Part shown: positions 1 to 8,616 of the stretch, one piece after another | Numbering within the stretch: position 1 is the first letter of the stretch | How the letters are laid out: each line of letters starts with the position of its first letter | Assembly: GCA_030123625.1 (NCBI GenBank) | Contig: CP126121.1 | Coordinates: 1,032,179 to 1,096,178 of the forward strand | Direction: 5' to 3' | Length of the DNA: 64,000 bases | DNA from: Nitrospira sp. | GTDB taxonomy: Bacteria; Nitrospirota; Nitrospiria; Nitrospirales; Nitrospiraceae | Made by a program: the position numbers and the translations under genes | Notes under the pieces: model-generated | The model's database searches: none | What the model was told of the DNA's origin: nothing | The model's input: only the letters and a program-made list of their open reading frames with translations

Positions 1-45
1 GGGGCCGGGCGGGTGAGAACAGCGGCCTTTTTGAACATCCTTGGG
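1..45. repeat. Right end of a dispersed palindromic (REP-like) repeat
   Basis: The first 45 bases repeat, with few changes, the right-hand end of the element at 2702-2912: a GC-rich stretch with GGGCGGGTGAGAA followed by a purine-rich block and TTTTTGAACATCCT. The left part of the copy lies outside the window. It sits just downstream of the stop codon of the dihaem cytochrome gene at 66, a position like that of the copy after ahcY. Confidence 0.7.
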
Positions 46-65
46 GGGCATTGCTATTTGACCTG

Positions 66-1091
66 CTAAGGATTTTCGACCGGCTTCTCTGCAAGAGGTT
101 CCGATTTCGGAGCACGCAATGTCGCGACATACATGGTCACGGCCTTTGCGTCCGCGTCGCTCAGTCCCAAGGCCGGCATGCGCGTGTGCGCGTCCATCGC
201 CTGCGGATTCTTCAGCCAGCGATAGATCCAGGTCGCGTTCAGCCGAAATCCCGCTCGATCCAAGGCAGGCCCGATCTTACCGCCCTCACCACCAAGATTG
301 TGACAACCATTGCAGCCATACTTATTTTCGTAGAGCCTTTTCCCACGGTCAGCCAATTTTTCAGCTTCGGCGGGCTTGATTGTCAGGTCCGGTCTTGGAA
401 TACTGACCCCTTTGCCCGGTCTTGTGGAGAAGTTGTTCAGTGCAACCTGTGCCGCATCCAACTCCTTCTTGGCTTGTACCATCGCTGTTTGTTCGGCCGC
501 ATAGGCGGATTCATCCACATCCACATCTTTCTTCAACTGTTCACTTTTCCGCTCCGCTTCTTCGCTGGCTTTCTTCTCTGCAGCCTCATAGGCCTGCTTG
601 GCCTGTTCAAACTTGGCTTGGGCGGCTTTCAGCCCTTCTTCAAGCGAGGTCTTGCGTGCTGCGACATTGAACTCCATCTTCATTCCGTGCAACGTACGCA
701 CATACCCCACGATCGACCAAATCTCATCCTCGGACAATGTATATTTGAACGTCGGCATCGTCGGAACCGCAAAGTCGTCGTCTCCGATCGGATCGCCGCC
801 CTCCTCACTGGTGTCCAGCATGTCGCGTGAGATCGTATTGAAGAGCTCCTCGTCCTTGAACGTGCCCATTTCAGATTTGTTCGACAAGTCTTTCGGTTTC
901 GGATCCGGCATAGCGGACCAATTAAACCCTTGATTCTGCTTGCCGCTTTCACCATGGCAGTCACTGCAATAGTGGGTATAGAGCTCGTGTCCTCGCTTCT
1001 CTTGCTCGTTTGCGCACCCTCCCATGATCAAGGCCGCGCCGCCCACTATGCCAACCACGAATCCAATGACACCCAGCCGTGCCGCCTTCAT
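66..1091 (-). CDS. Dihaem cytochrome c lipoprotein
   Basis: Predicted periplasmic electron carrier of 341 residues anchored by lipid. A hydrophobic N-terminus ends in a lipobox (MGGC at about residue 25). Two c-type haem motifs are visible, CSDCH near residue 45 and CNGCH near residue 263, separated by a long Ala/Lys/Glu-rich stretch (about residues 125-205) predicted to be coiled coil. The region after the second motif has a methionine (RMPALGL) suited to be an axial ligand. The start was set at the ATG giving a clean lipoprotein signal; an upstream in-frame extension lacks such a signal. It is the last gene of the respiratory operon, two bases after the haem b protein gene. The exact partner is unknown; transfer of electrons between the bc-type complex and an oxidase or nitrite oxidoreductase is inferred from context. 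Confidence 0.85.
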   Translation of the reverse strand: MKAARLGVIGFVVGIVGGAALIMGGCANEQEKRGHELYTHYCSDCHGESGKQNQGFNWSAMPDPKPKDLSNKSEMGTFKDEELFNTISRDMLDTSEEGGDPIGDDDFAVPTMPTFKYTLSEDEIWSIVGYVRTLHGMKMEFNVAARKTSLEEGLKAAQAKFEQAKQAYEAAEKKASEEAERKSEQLKKDVDVDESAYAAEQTAMVQAKKELDAAQVALNNFSTRPGKGVSIPRPDLTIKPAEAEKLADRGKRLYENKYGCNGCHNLGGEGGKIGPALDRAGFRLNATWIYRWLKNPQAMDAHTRMPALGLSDADAKAVTMYVATLRAPKSEPLAEKPVENP

Positions 1092-1093
1092 GC

Positions 1094-1921
1094 TCACTGC
1101 CCTTTCTTGAGTTTTCTGATCAGGACAAATTGAAATCCCAAGGCCAATGCAGCGGCTACCGCCGCGTACATATAGCTGGAATAGTCCGGCGGTGCATCGG
1201 CTCGGAAATACCACCAGGAAGAGACGGCTTTTTGAGATCCCTTTTCGACCAGCTCACCCGCCGCATCCTTTCGTCCGTCCCATACCGCAAAGGCGATACT
1301 GATGAATTGCCCCGGCGTCATTTGAACATCTTCTTCCGGATGGTCGGTCGAGAGATTCCGGGAAAAGACCACTTTCCAGGTCCCGTTGGAATAGGCGCCC
1401 TTTGCATTCACATCTTGGTGCGATTGGGGCTTCAATGTGCCGAAGCCCTTTGCATTCATATCGACGGCCTTACCCGCCTTATTTTTCCAGAACCAAATAT
1501 TAACCGGCCCGCCTTCGACCTGCAGCATCGGTTGTCCATGGGCAAAATGGGCCTTCTTGTCCCCGACCATGAATTCGAGCGCCGCGCCATCGTCCGGATC
1601 CTGAGTAGGATCGGCATATTCCAGAAGAAAAGCCACCTGTTTCCCGTCGTGCAACGCACGGACGGCTACATCCTTGACGGTGACTTCCTGGATGCGGTTC
1701 GGCCAATGGACCTGTGGGGACATTGGAAACGACGCCGGGGATGCACTGCTCCAGGCCGCAGCATTCGGATCGTCGAGGGGTAACCCCCCGGTCACAAGCG
1801 AAGCCCGAACCGCCACGCTTTCTTGTGCGAATGTGAGTGATGCGCCACCGATGATCAGACTTGCGATCACCGCCGACCCACCGCGCAGAATCTGCTTTAT
1901 CATTTGACTCGCCGGTTTCAT
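1094..1921 (-). CDS. Ethylbenzene-dehydrogenase-like haem b protein (NxrC/gamma-subunit type)
   Basis: 275-residue exported protein. A signal-like hydrophobic stretch (about residues 12-32, ending TFAQ) is followed by a domain resembling the haem b binding gamma subunit of type II DMSO-reductase enzymes (ethylbenzene dehydrogenase, nitrate reductase and nitrite oxidoreductase gamma): an ORF core with WPNRIQEVTVKDVAVRAL and GQFISIAFAVWDG. A C-terminal membrane helix (about 245-265, YMYAAVAAALALGFQFVLI) followed by basic residues anchors it. The family binds haem b through Met and Lys axial ligands; I cannot assign these here with certainty. An in-frame TTG eight codons upstream is less likely than the ATG chosen. 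The gene lies inside the cytochrome operon, so a role as an electron-transfer subunit is inferred. Confidence 0.75.
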   Translation of the reverse strand: MKPASQMIKQILRGGSAVIASLIIGGASLTFAQESVAVRASLVTGGLPLDDPNAAAWSSASPASFPMSPQVHWPNRIQEVTVKDVAVRALHDGKQVAFLLEYADPTQDPDDGAALEFMVGDKKAHFAHGQPMLQVEGGPVNIWFWKNKAGKAVDMNAKGFGTLKPQSHQDVNAKGAYSNGTWKVVFSRNLSTDHPEEDVQMTPGQFISIAFAVWDGRKDAAGELVEKGSQKAVSSWWYFRADAPPDYSSYMYAAVAAALALGFQFVLIRKLKKGQ

Positions 1922-1970
1922 GCTGGCCTCGTTCTCCCTACACAACTACATCCCGCGCTGTCCCTCTCCC

Positions 1971-2687
1971 CTACTCCCATGTTCGTGGAGATTGATGGGC
2001 TCCGTCGTATTCGCCCATGATGATCTTCCAAATCCATTCGTCCGGTAACTCCACTTCCCAACGAGGCATGGCGGACTTCCATGGCGTCCCTTCAATCGGG
2101 AGGCCGACTCCGCCTTTCTTGATGCGCCAGAACAAATAACTCTCTTGCAACATGGCAATGGTCGTAGGATCGGCAAAATTGGCAGGCGCCGGAATAAAAC
2201 CACGAGCCGCCGGTCCCTTGCCGTCGAAGTTTCCGCCATGACAAGGTGAGCAAAAGGCCGCATAGAATCCCTTCCCCTGCATGATATTTTCCGGAGTCTT
2301 GGGAACAGGGTTCGACAACCCGGTGTACTCCCCAGGCGGTGCGGGATGAATCGTTCTACCTTCCGTAGGCGGAAGGTCGCTCGTCGCGGTACTGCCGTAC
2401 GTTTGCCATCCGACCAGTAAAGGAAACAGAATAAGGACGCCATACCGGAGGGCCTGCAACCCTCCGACATTTTCTCCAGTCAGGAACCTTTGAATCGGTC
2501 CCCAGAAGGCATCTTTGGATTCGCCGCTCAAGGTCTCGAAGATCACGATGCCCGATGCGGTCAGGATGAGATAGAGGAAAATCAAACTGGAGGGAAGTGG
2601 TGCGGAGCCGGGTATGTTGGGCAACACAAACTTCAGGAACACATACATGGCTATCATGAGGATGATCGGCTTACCTAACGCGCCCAT
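1971..2687 (-). CDS. Membrane-anchored monohaem cytochrome c
   Basis: 238 residues. Two or three hydrophobic helices occupy the first ~110 residues (about 8-25, 33-52 and 82-95), followed by a periplasmic cytochrome c domain with one haem motif, CSPCH near residue 150, and a later region with methionines (SAMPRWE near 205) that could give the sixth ligand. The next downstream gene (1094-1921) is 49 bases away. Upstream, a palindromic repeat (2702-2912) separates it from the sister cytochrome at 2923-3549. Probable electron carrier of the respiratory complex encoded by the operon. Confidence 0.8.
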   Translation of the reverse strand: MGALGKPIILMIAMYVFLKFVLPNIPGSAPLPSSLIFLYLILTASGIVIFETLSGESKDAFWGPIQRFLTGENVGGLQALRYGVLILFPLLVGWQTYGSTATSDLPPTEGRTIHPAPPGEYTGLSNPVPKTPENIMQGKGFYAAFCSPCHGGNFDGKGPAARGFIPAPANFADPTTIAMLQESYLFWRIKKGGVGLPIEGTPWKSAMPRWEVELPDEWIWKIIMGEYDGAHQSPRTWE

Positions 2688-2701
2688 ACGTTCCTCCCTA
2701 G

Positions 2702-2912
2702 CAGGATGTTGAAAAAGTCCTCAGGATTCGTTTTCTCGGGACATTGCAACCTCCCCTCAAGACACTGCCGGCTCACCAGCTCGCCGGCGCGCACAGACAT
2801 GGCGCCCCTTATTCGTCGCGCCGTGCGCCTCCTTGCGGCCTTGCCCGGTGAAAGGCACGTCTTGGCGCGCCGGGGCGGGCGGGTGAGAATGAAGGCCCTT
2901 TTGAACATCCTG
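2702..2912. repeat. Dispersed palindromic repeat inside the respiratory operon
   Basis: A 211-bp element with inverted ends: the left arm CAGGATGTTGAAAAAGTCC is mirrored by a right arm ending TTTTGAACATCCTG. The inside is GC-rich with further short inverted segments. The same ends occur at 1-45, 23052-23173 and 58534-58617. It lies between two co-oriented cytochrome genes and could form a hairpin in the mRNA, modulating expression of the four distal genes. No coding potential is supported. Confidence 0.8.
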
Positions 2913-2922
2913 ACGATTGTGC

Positions 2923-3549
2923 TCATTGATTCCGTGATGCGTCGGCGATCAATGAAGATTCCGCCGCTTTGACCGGAGCCGACGGCGCCTTGCCCGGTAT
3001 CTCAAGATCCGTCAGGCTGATGGAGATCGGTTCGCCGCTCATTTGCTGCAGAAATGCGATGACGGCCAAGATTTCATTCTTCGAGAGCCCGATCGGATCC
3101 TTATTGATCGCCGGCATCGTCGCGGGATATTCCTTCGGCACTCCCCCATGTCGGTAATCCTGATAAATGAAGGCCTGCGGATCCGTCAGACTCTCATAGA
3201 GGAAATCCCGACTCAACTTGGCGCCGATTCCTTTTAAATCCGGGCAACGGGCTGATTCGCTGGGACCGATGGAATGGCATAATGCGCATTGGCCTTTGCT
3301 GAAGAACACCGTCTGTCCGATCGCCGCGATGTCGGTGGGAGTCTTGATGCTGGCGATGTCGATCTTTTCCTCCGCCGGAGGCAGAGAGGCCATCTGTGGA
3401 ACAGCAAGCGACATGAGCGAGAACAACCCCAACACGATGGCGACAAATCCCGTAACCCTGAGAAATGTGGCCTTGATGAAGAGGAGGATCAGAATCCCGA
3501 CCCCGACGATTGACAGTGCGATCAATTGTAATTGTGCGACTTCACTCAT
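2923..3549 (-). CDS. Membrane-anchored monohaem cytochrome c
   Basis: 208 residues with two N-terminal membrane helices (about 5-25 and 30-50), then a periplasmic cytochrome c domain with one haem motif CALCH near residue 90 and a likely Met ligand in the ATMPAIN segment near 145. The architecture resembles the cytochrome at 1971-2687 but the two diverge in sequence. The last codons abut the palindromic repeat. Gene order places it directly after the second bd-like protein, so it is probably a c-type subunit of that complex; this is inference. Confidence 0.8.
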   Translation of the reverse strand: MSEVAQLQLIALSIVGVGILILLFIKATFLRVTGFVAIVLGLFSLMSLAVPQMASLPPAEEKIDIASIKTPTDIAAIGQTVFFSKGQCALCHSIGPSESARCPDLKGIGAKLSRDFLYESLTDPQAFIYQDYRHGGVPKEYPATMPAINKDPIGLSKNEILAVIAFLQQMSGEPISISLTDLEIPGKAPSAPVKAAESSLIADASRNQ

Positions 3550-3623
3550 AGGCCCTCAAATTCTTGATGTTGAGTTTTGAATTTTTAGTTCTTCGTTTTT
3601 GGTTCTAACTCAACACTCACAAT

Positions 3624-5501
3624 TCAAAATTCATCATTCTTTTTTTCCTGCTGGCCATGATGCGGCGCCCCTCCTGCCATTGCAGGAATGCCGTGCGGCA
3701 GTTCACTCTTCCCCGATGCGGCAGCCGCCTTAGTCTTGTCACCCATGGTAGCGACCCAGAAGATAAACGCCACGAGGATGCAGAAGAAGAATGTACAGAG
3801 GGCCATGATCAGCGACGCGCTGCCGAGGGCCGGCGAATAGGCATAGGGCGATGAATCGCGCATGACGCCGTACACATGCCAATGGACGCGGGATGAAGAT
3901 CGCGCGTAGCCCATCAATGTCATAAGGAGAATGATCATGACGGCATTGAGAACCAGGGCATACCCGGCGCGCGGAGGCATACTGCCCCAGACCATCTCCG
4001 TCGTCGTCCTGGCACTCTTGAGCAACAGCGCGGTCAACGGCGTGATGGTCAGAATGACGAAGATGACGATCAGCACCTGGGACGTGGAGAAATAATTGAT
4101 GCGGACGATGGCCGGCACAAAGTATCCCCACACACCGAGCACGATCACGGCGAGACTGGCCAGCACCAACACGGCACCCATGACGGCCTTTCCCAGTTTG
4201 GCCCAGCCGGCTGTATCCTGTTTTCCTGCCCGCCAATACATGACGAAGCTCATGAAGGTAATGAGAATCATGAGGTTGGACACCGTCATTTTGGCCGACA
4301 TGACGCCCAAGACACCAAGTAGCGGGTGATGGGCCCCTCCCATTTTTTGAGCCTCTTCGATGCTGGCCACGAGCGAGTGCGGGGTCATCCACACCGCGAG
4401 ACAGAGCAGCAAGCTGACCAGCATCATCAGCATGGCACGTCGATATTTACCCTCCGACCCAGGGATCCGATACGTAATCCCCAACCAGAAGTAATAATTG
4501 GACCCAAGAAACAAGACTCCGATCAGCATGGCTTGGATGATGAAGAGCCAGGAGAGGAATCCTCCCATCAGGGTGATGCCCATCTGTTGGTTGTATTGAT
4601 AAATTTCCCGCATGAGCCAATAACCCGCGAACGGCAAGGCCAACAGACCGAACACGCCGATGAAATTGCCGACATAGCCCATCCAATCGTAATGTTCCCG
4701 ATCCTCAGCGCTCTTGACCGACAAGTATCGGACTCCGGCGTACGCTCCGCAAATGTATCCGCCGAGCACGATGTTGGCGATGAATCGATGGATGTTGATC
4801 GGCCACCAAGTCGGATTCCAGGTCGCAGCCCAGGCTCGTTCAATAGCTGTGCCTTCGGAAATCACGACCGGGCTGGCCTGAAACGTGGCCCAGGCATTAG
4901 GCACAATCATGATGAATAAGGCGAAGAAGTTCAGCAGGAACCCCAGAAACACATGCAACGTTTTCATCCTGCCATGCTGCATGGCGTCCCACCCATACCA
5001 ATACAGATACAGCGTGGCGGTTTCGAACAGGAACAGGAGGCAGTAGAGTAAAAAGGACGGGAAGAAGACGTCCGTCAAATAATTCATAAGCTTGGGGTAG
5101 AAGATCACTAAGATAAACAAGAGAATGCCGCCGAACAGGGCGGTAGTCGCGTAGGCCGAGGTCAAGAGCTTGGTAAACTCCTTCGCGAGCTTGTCATAGC
5201 GCTTCTCCCCACCCCTCCACGCGATGACCTCGCACAACCATGCGAAGATCGGCACGCCTAAAACGAACCCTGCAAGAAGGAGGTGCAGCTGCGCGACGAC
5301 CCAGATGAGATTTCGACTGCCGACATAGGGGATATCGCGATACTCAGTCGGACCGGCCGCCGCTCCCTCCGCTGCGAGACCGATCGAAGGGAAGACAAGC
5401 CAGCCAGCCGTCAACAAGAGACCTGCGATCCATCCGCTGTGACCTCCGACGGACCGGAGAACTCGTTGAATCGTTCCGACCCCTTGTTGTATGGCACTCA
5501 C
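3624..5501 (-). CDS. Cytochrome bd-like integral membrane protein (CydA-related)
   Basis: About 625 residues and some 14 predicted membrane helices. The first half has landmarks of the CydA haem-binding core: an early WVVAQLHLLLAGFVLG helix with a His (compare the b595 ligand region), a helix with a conserved Glu (LFLFETATLYLYWYGWD), and an INIHRFIANIVLGG segment with a His in the place of the b558 ligand. It is longer than CydA and lacks the usual Q-loop. It is a clear paralogue of the protein at 9465-11177. The start is probably the GTG at 5501, preceded by AGGTGATGAG; a TTG at 5516 is possible. The N-terminus carries a signal-like helix ending LAAEGAAAG. Whether it reduces oxygen or oxidises quinol is unknown; Nitrospira genomes are known to encode several bd-like proteins of unsettled function. 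Confidence 0.75.
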   Translation of the reverse strand: MSAIQQGVGTIQRVLRSVGGHSGWIAGLLLTAGWLVFPSIGLAAEGAAAGPTEYRDIPYVGSRNLIWVVAQLHLLLAGFVLGVPIFAWLCEVIAWRGGEKRYDKLAKEFTKLLTSAYATTALFGGILLFILVIFYPKLMNYLTDVFFPSFLLYCLLFLFETATLYLYWYGWDAMQHGRMKTLHVFLGFLLNFFALFIMIVPNAWATFQASPVVISEGTAIERAWAATWNPTWWPINIHRFIANIVLGGYICGAYAGVRYLSVKSAEDREHYDWMGYVGNFIGVFGLLALPFAGYWLMREIYQYNQQMGITLMGGFLSWLFIIQAMLIGVLFLGSNYYFWLGITYRIPGSEGKYRRAMLMMLVSLLLCLAVWMTPHSLVASIEEAQKMGGAHHPLLGVLGVMSAKMTVSNLMILITFMSFVMYWRAGKQDTAGWAKLGKAVMGAVLVLASLAVIVLGVWGYFVPAIVRINYFSTSQVLIVIFVILTITPLTALLLKSARTTTEMVWGSMPPRAGYALVLNAVMIILLMTLMGYARSSSRVHWHVYGVMRDSSPYAYSPALGSASLIMALCTFFFCILVAFIFWVATMGDKTKAAAASGKSELPHGIPAMAGGAPHHGQQEKKNDEF

Positions 5502-5517
5502 CTCATCACCTCGCAAA

Positions 5518-6522
5518 TTACGGTTTCATATCGGCAGAGGAACCCTTGGCTGTTCGGCTTTCGGCCTTCCCCTTGCCCTTTTCTTTCTGACCTTTTGGTT
5601 CTGTCTTTTGCCGTTCCATCGCTTCAACTTGCGCCGCAAGCGACGCGATCCGTTGCGCATTCTTGTCCAATGATTCGATCGGCTTAAACGGCGGTTCGAC
5701 CCGTAGCTCAGGTTTTTTGCAGCAATCGTGTGGATTGGGCGTCGTCACCGGGAGTATGGCCCAAAACACCAGCGACAGGAGCACGCCGGCCCCCGCCAAT
5801 GAAGCCAATAACAATCCTTGATCGGTCGGCACGCGCATCAAATCCCAGCGGGTCACGATTTCTTGATAATTTTCAGACGCCGGACGGGAGTTTTCCGCCA
5901 TACGTCGAATGATCTGTCCAAGCATGGAAATCCCGATGACCGCCAGGACGATCAGAACCGCCGACGAGATGGATCCCCAGATCGTGAGCTCGAGACCGAT
6001 CCGTTCCGCGATGGGAAGACCGGTGCCGAAGAGATGTCGCATGCTGTCCATTTCGGCCATCGAATGCGATGCGGTGATGGCGATCTCCGTCACGCGACTG
6101 ACGATCCACCAGAGAAGCGGAAGAAAGAAAGTTCCAATAAGCGCCGCCCTCCACCAGATCGCAAACCCAAGCCCGTCGTGAGGCGGCTCTTTCCGAAGCC
6201 GTTCCAAGAAGAACGTTCGCCCAACCAGTCCGAGCGCCCAAATGTCGACGGGGATGGACATCCCAAAAATAAGCGGCAGCCCGATCCCTTCACCGAACTG
6301 CGTCTCAAAGACGGCGATGATGATGGGGGCCGCGAAGACCGTCACGGGACTGGCAAACAACATTAAAAAGGCGAGACCGAATCTTCCTTCGAAATGCACC
6401 AATCCCATCGTCATGGCAAGAACCGCAAACACCGCCTTGATGGGAATACCCGTCCAGCAGGCAGGCCACAGGATACCGAACCCTATCTTCGTGGGCGACA
6501 TCGATTCTCGTTCTTCAGCCAT
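5518..6522 (-). CDS. Unknown multi-pass membrane protein of the bc/bd-like operon
   Basis: 334 residues with about eight hydrophobic helices between residues 15 and 260 and a charged, Lys/Glu-rich tail (about 290-334). I recognise no family. A pair of adjacent cysteines after a His (NPHDCCKKPELR, about residue 265) is the only metal-ligand-like motif; no CxxCH is present. It is sandwiched between cytochrome b (ending 20 bases upstream) and the second bd-like protein, suggesting a structural or haem/quinone-related subunit of the same complex. The start is the ATG at 6522; a second ATG seven codons on (6501) is also possible. Confidence 0.65.
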   Translation of the reverse strand: MAEERESMSPTKIGFGILWPACWTGIPIKAVFAVLAMTMGLVHFEGRFGLAFLMLFASPVTVFAAPIIIAVFETQFGEGIGLPLIFGMSIPVDIWALGLVGRTFFLERLRKEPPHDGLGFAIWWRAALIGTFFLPLLWWIVSRVTEIAITASHSMAEMDSMRHLFGTGLPIAERIGLELTIWGSISSAVLIVLAVIGISMLGQIIRRMAENSRPASENYQEIVTRWDLMRVPTDQGLLLASLAGAGVLLSLVFWAILPVTTPNPHDCCKKPELRVEPPFKPIESLDKNAQRIASLAAQVEAMERQKTEPKGQKEKGKGKAESRTAKGSSADMKP

Positions 6523-6541
6523 GGCCAGACCTGTACCAGGA

Positions 6542-7669
6542 TCAGTCCAAGAACTCTCGGTTAATCACGGATGCAACCGTGAACAAGACGATCACGACCA
6601 TGATCGCAATCCAGCTGATCAGGGCGATCGGTCGCTTGAAAATATTCCGCTCCGGATCCTTGTCGATGAACGGAAGCGCGACGAGCAACGCCATGAAGGC
6701 CACCGGCAATGCCACGGCACCCAAAAATTGACCGAACTCACCGGCGAACAGCTTCAGCCTGAGCAACTGGAAGTAGAACAGAAAATACCATTCCGGTTCG
6801 GGATGATAGTCCCCTGGATCCGGCGCCGCCTCATCCAATAAAACGACCGGCTCCCAGAGCGCCAAGGCGCAGGTCCCTACGAAGACGAACGCCATCCCGA
6901 CCATGTCTTTCCAAATTTGACGGGGAAAGAAATAGTCGGTTTTCGCTTTGATCTCCTCCACCGTACCGGTAAAAGGTCCTGCAGGAGCGGCCACGCGAAA
7001 CAGGAACAGATGCAAGCCGGCTAAGGCCATGAGCGCCGCCGGAAGAATCATCACATGGAGGACGAAGAATCGGCTCAAGGTCATCTGCCCGGGAGTCGGC
7101 CCACCTTTCAGAAATCTGGCGATAAAATCACCGATAATGGGCGTCTTATCCAAAATTTCGACACCCACAGTCGTCGCCCAGAACGCCCGTTGGTCCCAGG
7201 GCAAGAGGTAACCCGTAAAGCCGAAGGTGATCACAACACCAAACAGGGCCAGTCCGACAAGCCACAGCAATTCTCGTGGCTTCTTGTACGCCCCCCAGAG
7301 GAACACCTGGGACATGTGCGCCACCACACAGACGACCATGGCACTGGATCCCCAGAAATGATAGCCGAGCAGGAACCACCCATAATCGACATCGTGAATA
7401 ATGTACTGCGTACTGGCATAGGCATGGTCGGCAGTCGGCACATAATAGAACATGAGCAAGATACCGGTCAGGGCCTGCATGGCGAAGATGAACAACAGGA
7501 TGGATCCGAACACGTAGGCCCAGCGGGAACCGCCGGGGATCGGTTCATTCAGCATCTTGGCCTGCATTTCCTTGAGACCGACGCGTTCGTCAAGGAAAGC
7601 GACAACTTTTTCGATCGCGCTGGGCCGATGATCGGGAATGACCGTCGATGATGATCGCTTGCTATCCAT
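6542..7669 (-). CDS. Cytochrome b of a bc-type quinol-cytochrome c oxidoreductase
   Basis: 376 residues covering both halves of cytochrome b (b6 plus subunit IV type, fused). The haem-ligand histidine pairs are visible in GYHFWGSSAM/VVAHMSQVFLWG and in FFVLHVMILP/LAGLHLFLFR. The quinol-oxidation loop motif appears as PEPEWYFLF (PEWY). About eight membrane helices. It oxidises quinol and passes electrons to the Rieske protein and, across the membrane, to the N-side haem. The ATG at 7669 was preferred; a TTG at 7684 would overlap the Rieske stop codon. The neighbours are the Rieske protein upstream and an unknown membrane subunit downstream. Confidence 0.92.
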   Translation of the reverse strand: MDSKRSSSTVIPDHRPSAIEKVVAFLDERVGLKEMQAKMLNEPIPGGSRWAYVFGSILLFIFAMQALTGILLMFYYVPTADHAYASTQYIIHDVDYGWFLLGYHFWGSSAMVVCVVAHMSQVFLWGAYKKPRELLWLVGLALFGVVITFGFTGYLLPWDQRAFWATTVGVEILDKTPIIGDFIARFLKGGPTPGQMTLSRFFVLHVMILPAALMALAGLHLFLFRVAAPAGPFTGTVEEIKAKTDYFFPRQIWKDMVGMAFVFVGTCALALWEPVVLLDEAAPDPGDYHPEPEWYFLFYFQLLRLKLFAGEFGQFLGAVALPVAFMALLVALPFIDKDPERNIFKRPIALISWIAIMVVIVLFTVASVINREFLD

Positions 7670-7680
7670 GCCGCCAGCTT

Positions 7681-8616
7681 TCAAATGATCCGAATTTGTG
7701 ATTTCGTACCGGCCTTGAACTCCATGTCGATGATCTCAACGTCTCCCGAGGCGGAAACCCTTATGGGCAATGCGTCGAGGGCACGAGGCGCCGGGCCGTC
7801 GAGCACCTTCCCTGCGGCATCGTAGATGCTGAGGTGGCAAGGACAGAGAAACACTTGCCCCAACGTCTTATGCTGTCGCCACTTGAACGCGCAGCCTAAA
7901 TGAGGACACTTACCGGAGAACGCCACATAGGGCGTGGTTTTCTTATTGACCCAAATCGTTTTTCCCTTGGCGTCTCGAAACTCCATGTCCTTGTCATGAT
8001 AGACTCTCTCGAGAAGCTCGGGAGTCGCTCGGAGGATCCAGACGTTTTTATCGATTTCACTCTCCGGCATATAGACTTCTTTGACCTTTTTCTTGTACTT
8101 GAACTGCACGCCGACGTCATCCTGCTTGATCTTGCCGACATTGCCCACGTTCAGCCAGTGGTTGTCGAAATCCGCATACATCGGCTTCATCAAAAAGCGG
8201 AGAATGGGGTACGCGATGGGCAGGCCGACCAAGAATCCGATGATATTCGTGAAATTCATGAAAAACGTGCGGCGCTTGACGCTTTTTTCGAGATCGGGCA
8301 ACGGCACCAACACTTCACCCGGCGTCACATGGATGTTGTCCTCAAGGTGCGAGATCTCCACTTCATGCGTGGTGACATAATCTTCTCGCTTGAAGGGAGG
8401 CAAGGCGAGGATATCCATTGACGGCGCGCGCAACTGCACGAAGTCGTCCGTCACGGCCTGAACATGGCCCATGGCGACTTGCCGCTCACCGTTCCCATTC
8501 ATGGACACCACGATATGGCTGATCTCATGGGAAAGCGGGTCGAGCACGACCTTCGAGACTTCACCGATGTCGAGGTCGGTGCACCGAACCTTGGATTTCA
8601 GTTTCGGTTGCAACAT
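7681..8616 (-). CDS. Rieske iron-sulfur protein with an N-terminal PRC-barrel-like domain
   Basis: 311 residues. The C-terminal third has both cluster-binding boxes: CPHLGC (about residue 235) and CPCHLSIYD (about 255), so a 2Fe-2S cluster ligated by two Cys and two His is expected. In box 2 the usual HGS is replaced by HLS. A single membrane helix lies near residue 130 (NIIGFLVGLPIAYPI). Before it, about residues 8-75 read like a PRC-barrel (DIGEVSKVVLDPLSHEISHIVV and a VQAVTDDFVQL strand), which is not part of ordinary Rieske subunits. The start overlaps the stop of the cytochrome c gene upstream in a TGATG arrangement, implying translational coupling; an upstream in-frame start is therefore rejected. 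Confidence 0.9.
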   Translation of the reverse strand: MLQPKLKSKVRCTDLDIGEVSKVVLDPLSHEISHIVVSMNGNGERQVAMGHVQAVTDDFVQLRAPSMDILALPPFKREDYVTTHEVEISHLEDNIHVTPGEVLVPLPDLEKSVKRRTFFMNFTNIIGFLVGLPIAYPILRFLMKPMYADFDNHWLNVGNVGKIKQDDVGVQFKYKKKVKEVYMPESEIDKNVWILRATPELLERVYHDKDMEFRDAKGKTIWVNKKTTPYVAFSGKCPHLGCAFKWRQHKTLGQVFLCPCHLSIYDAAGKVLDGPAPRALDALPIRVSASGDVEIIDMEFKAGTKSQIRII

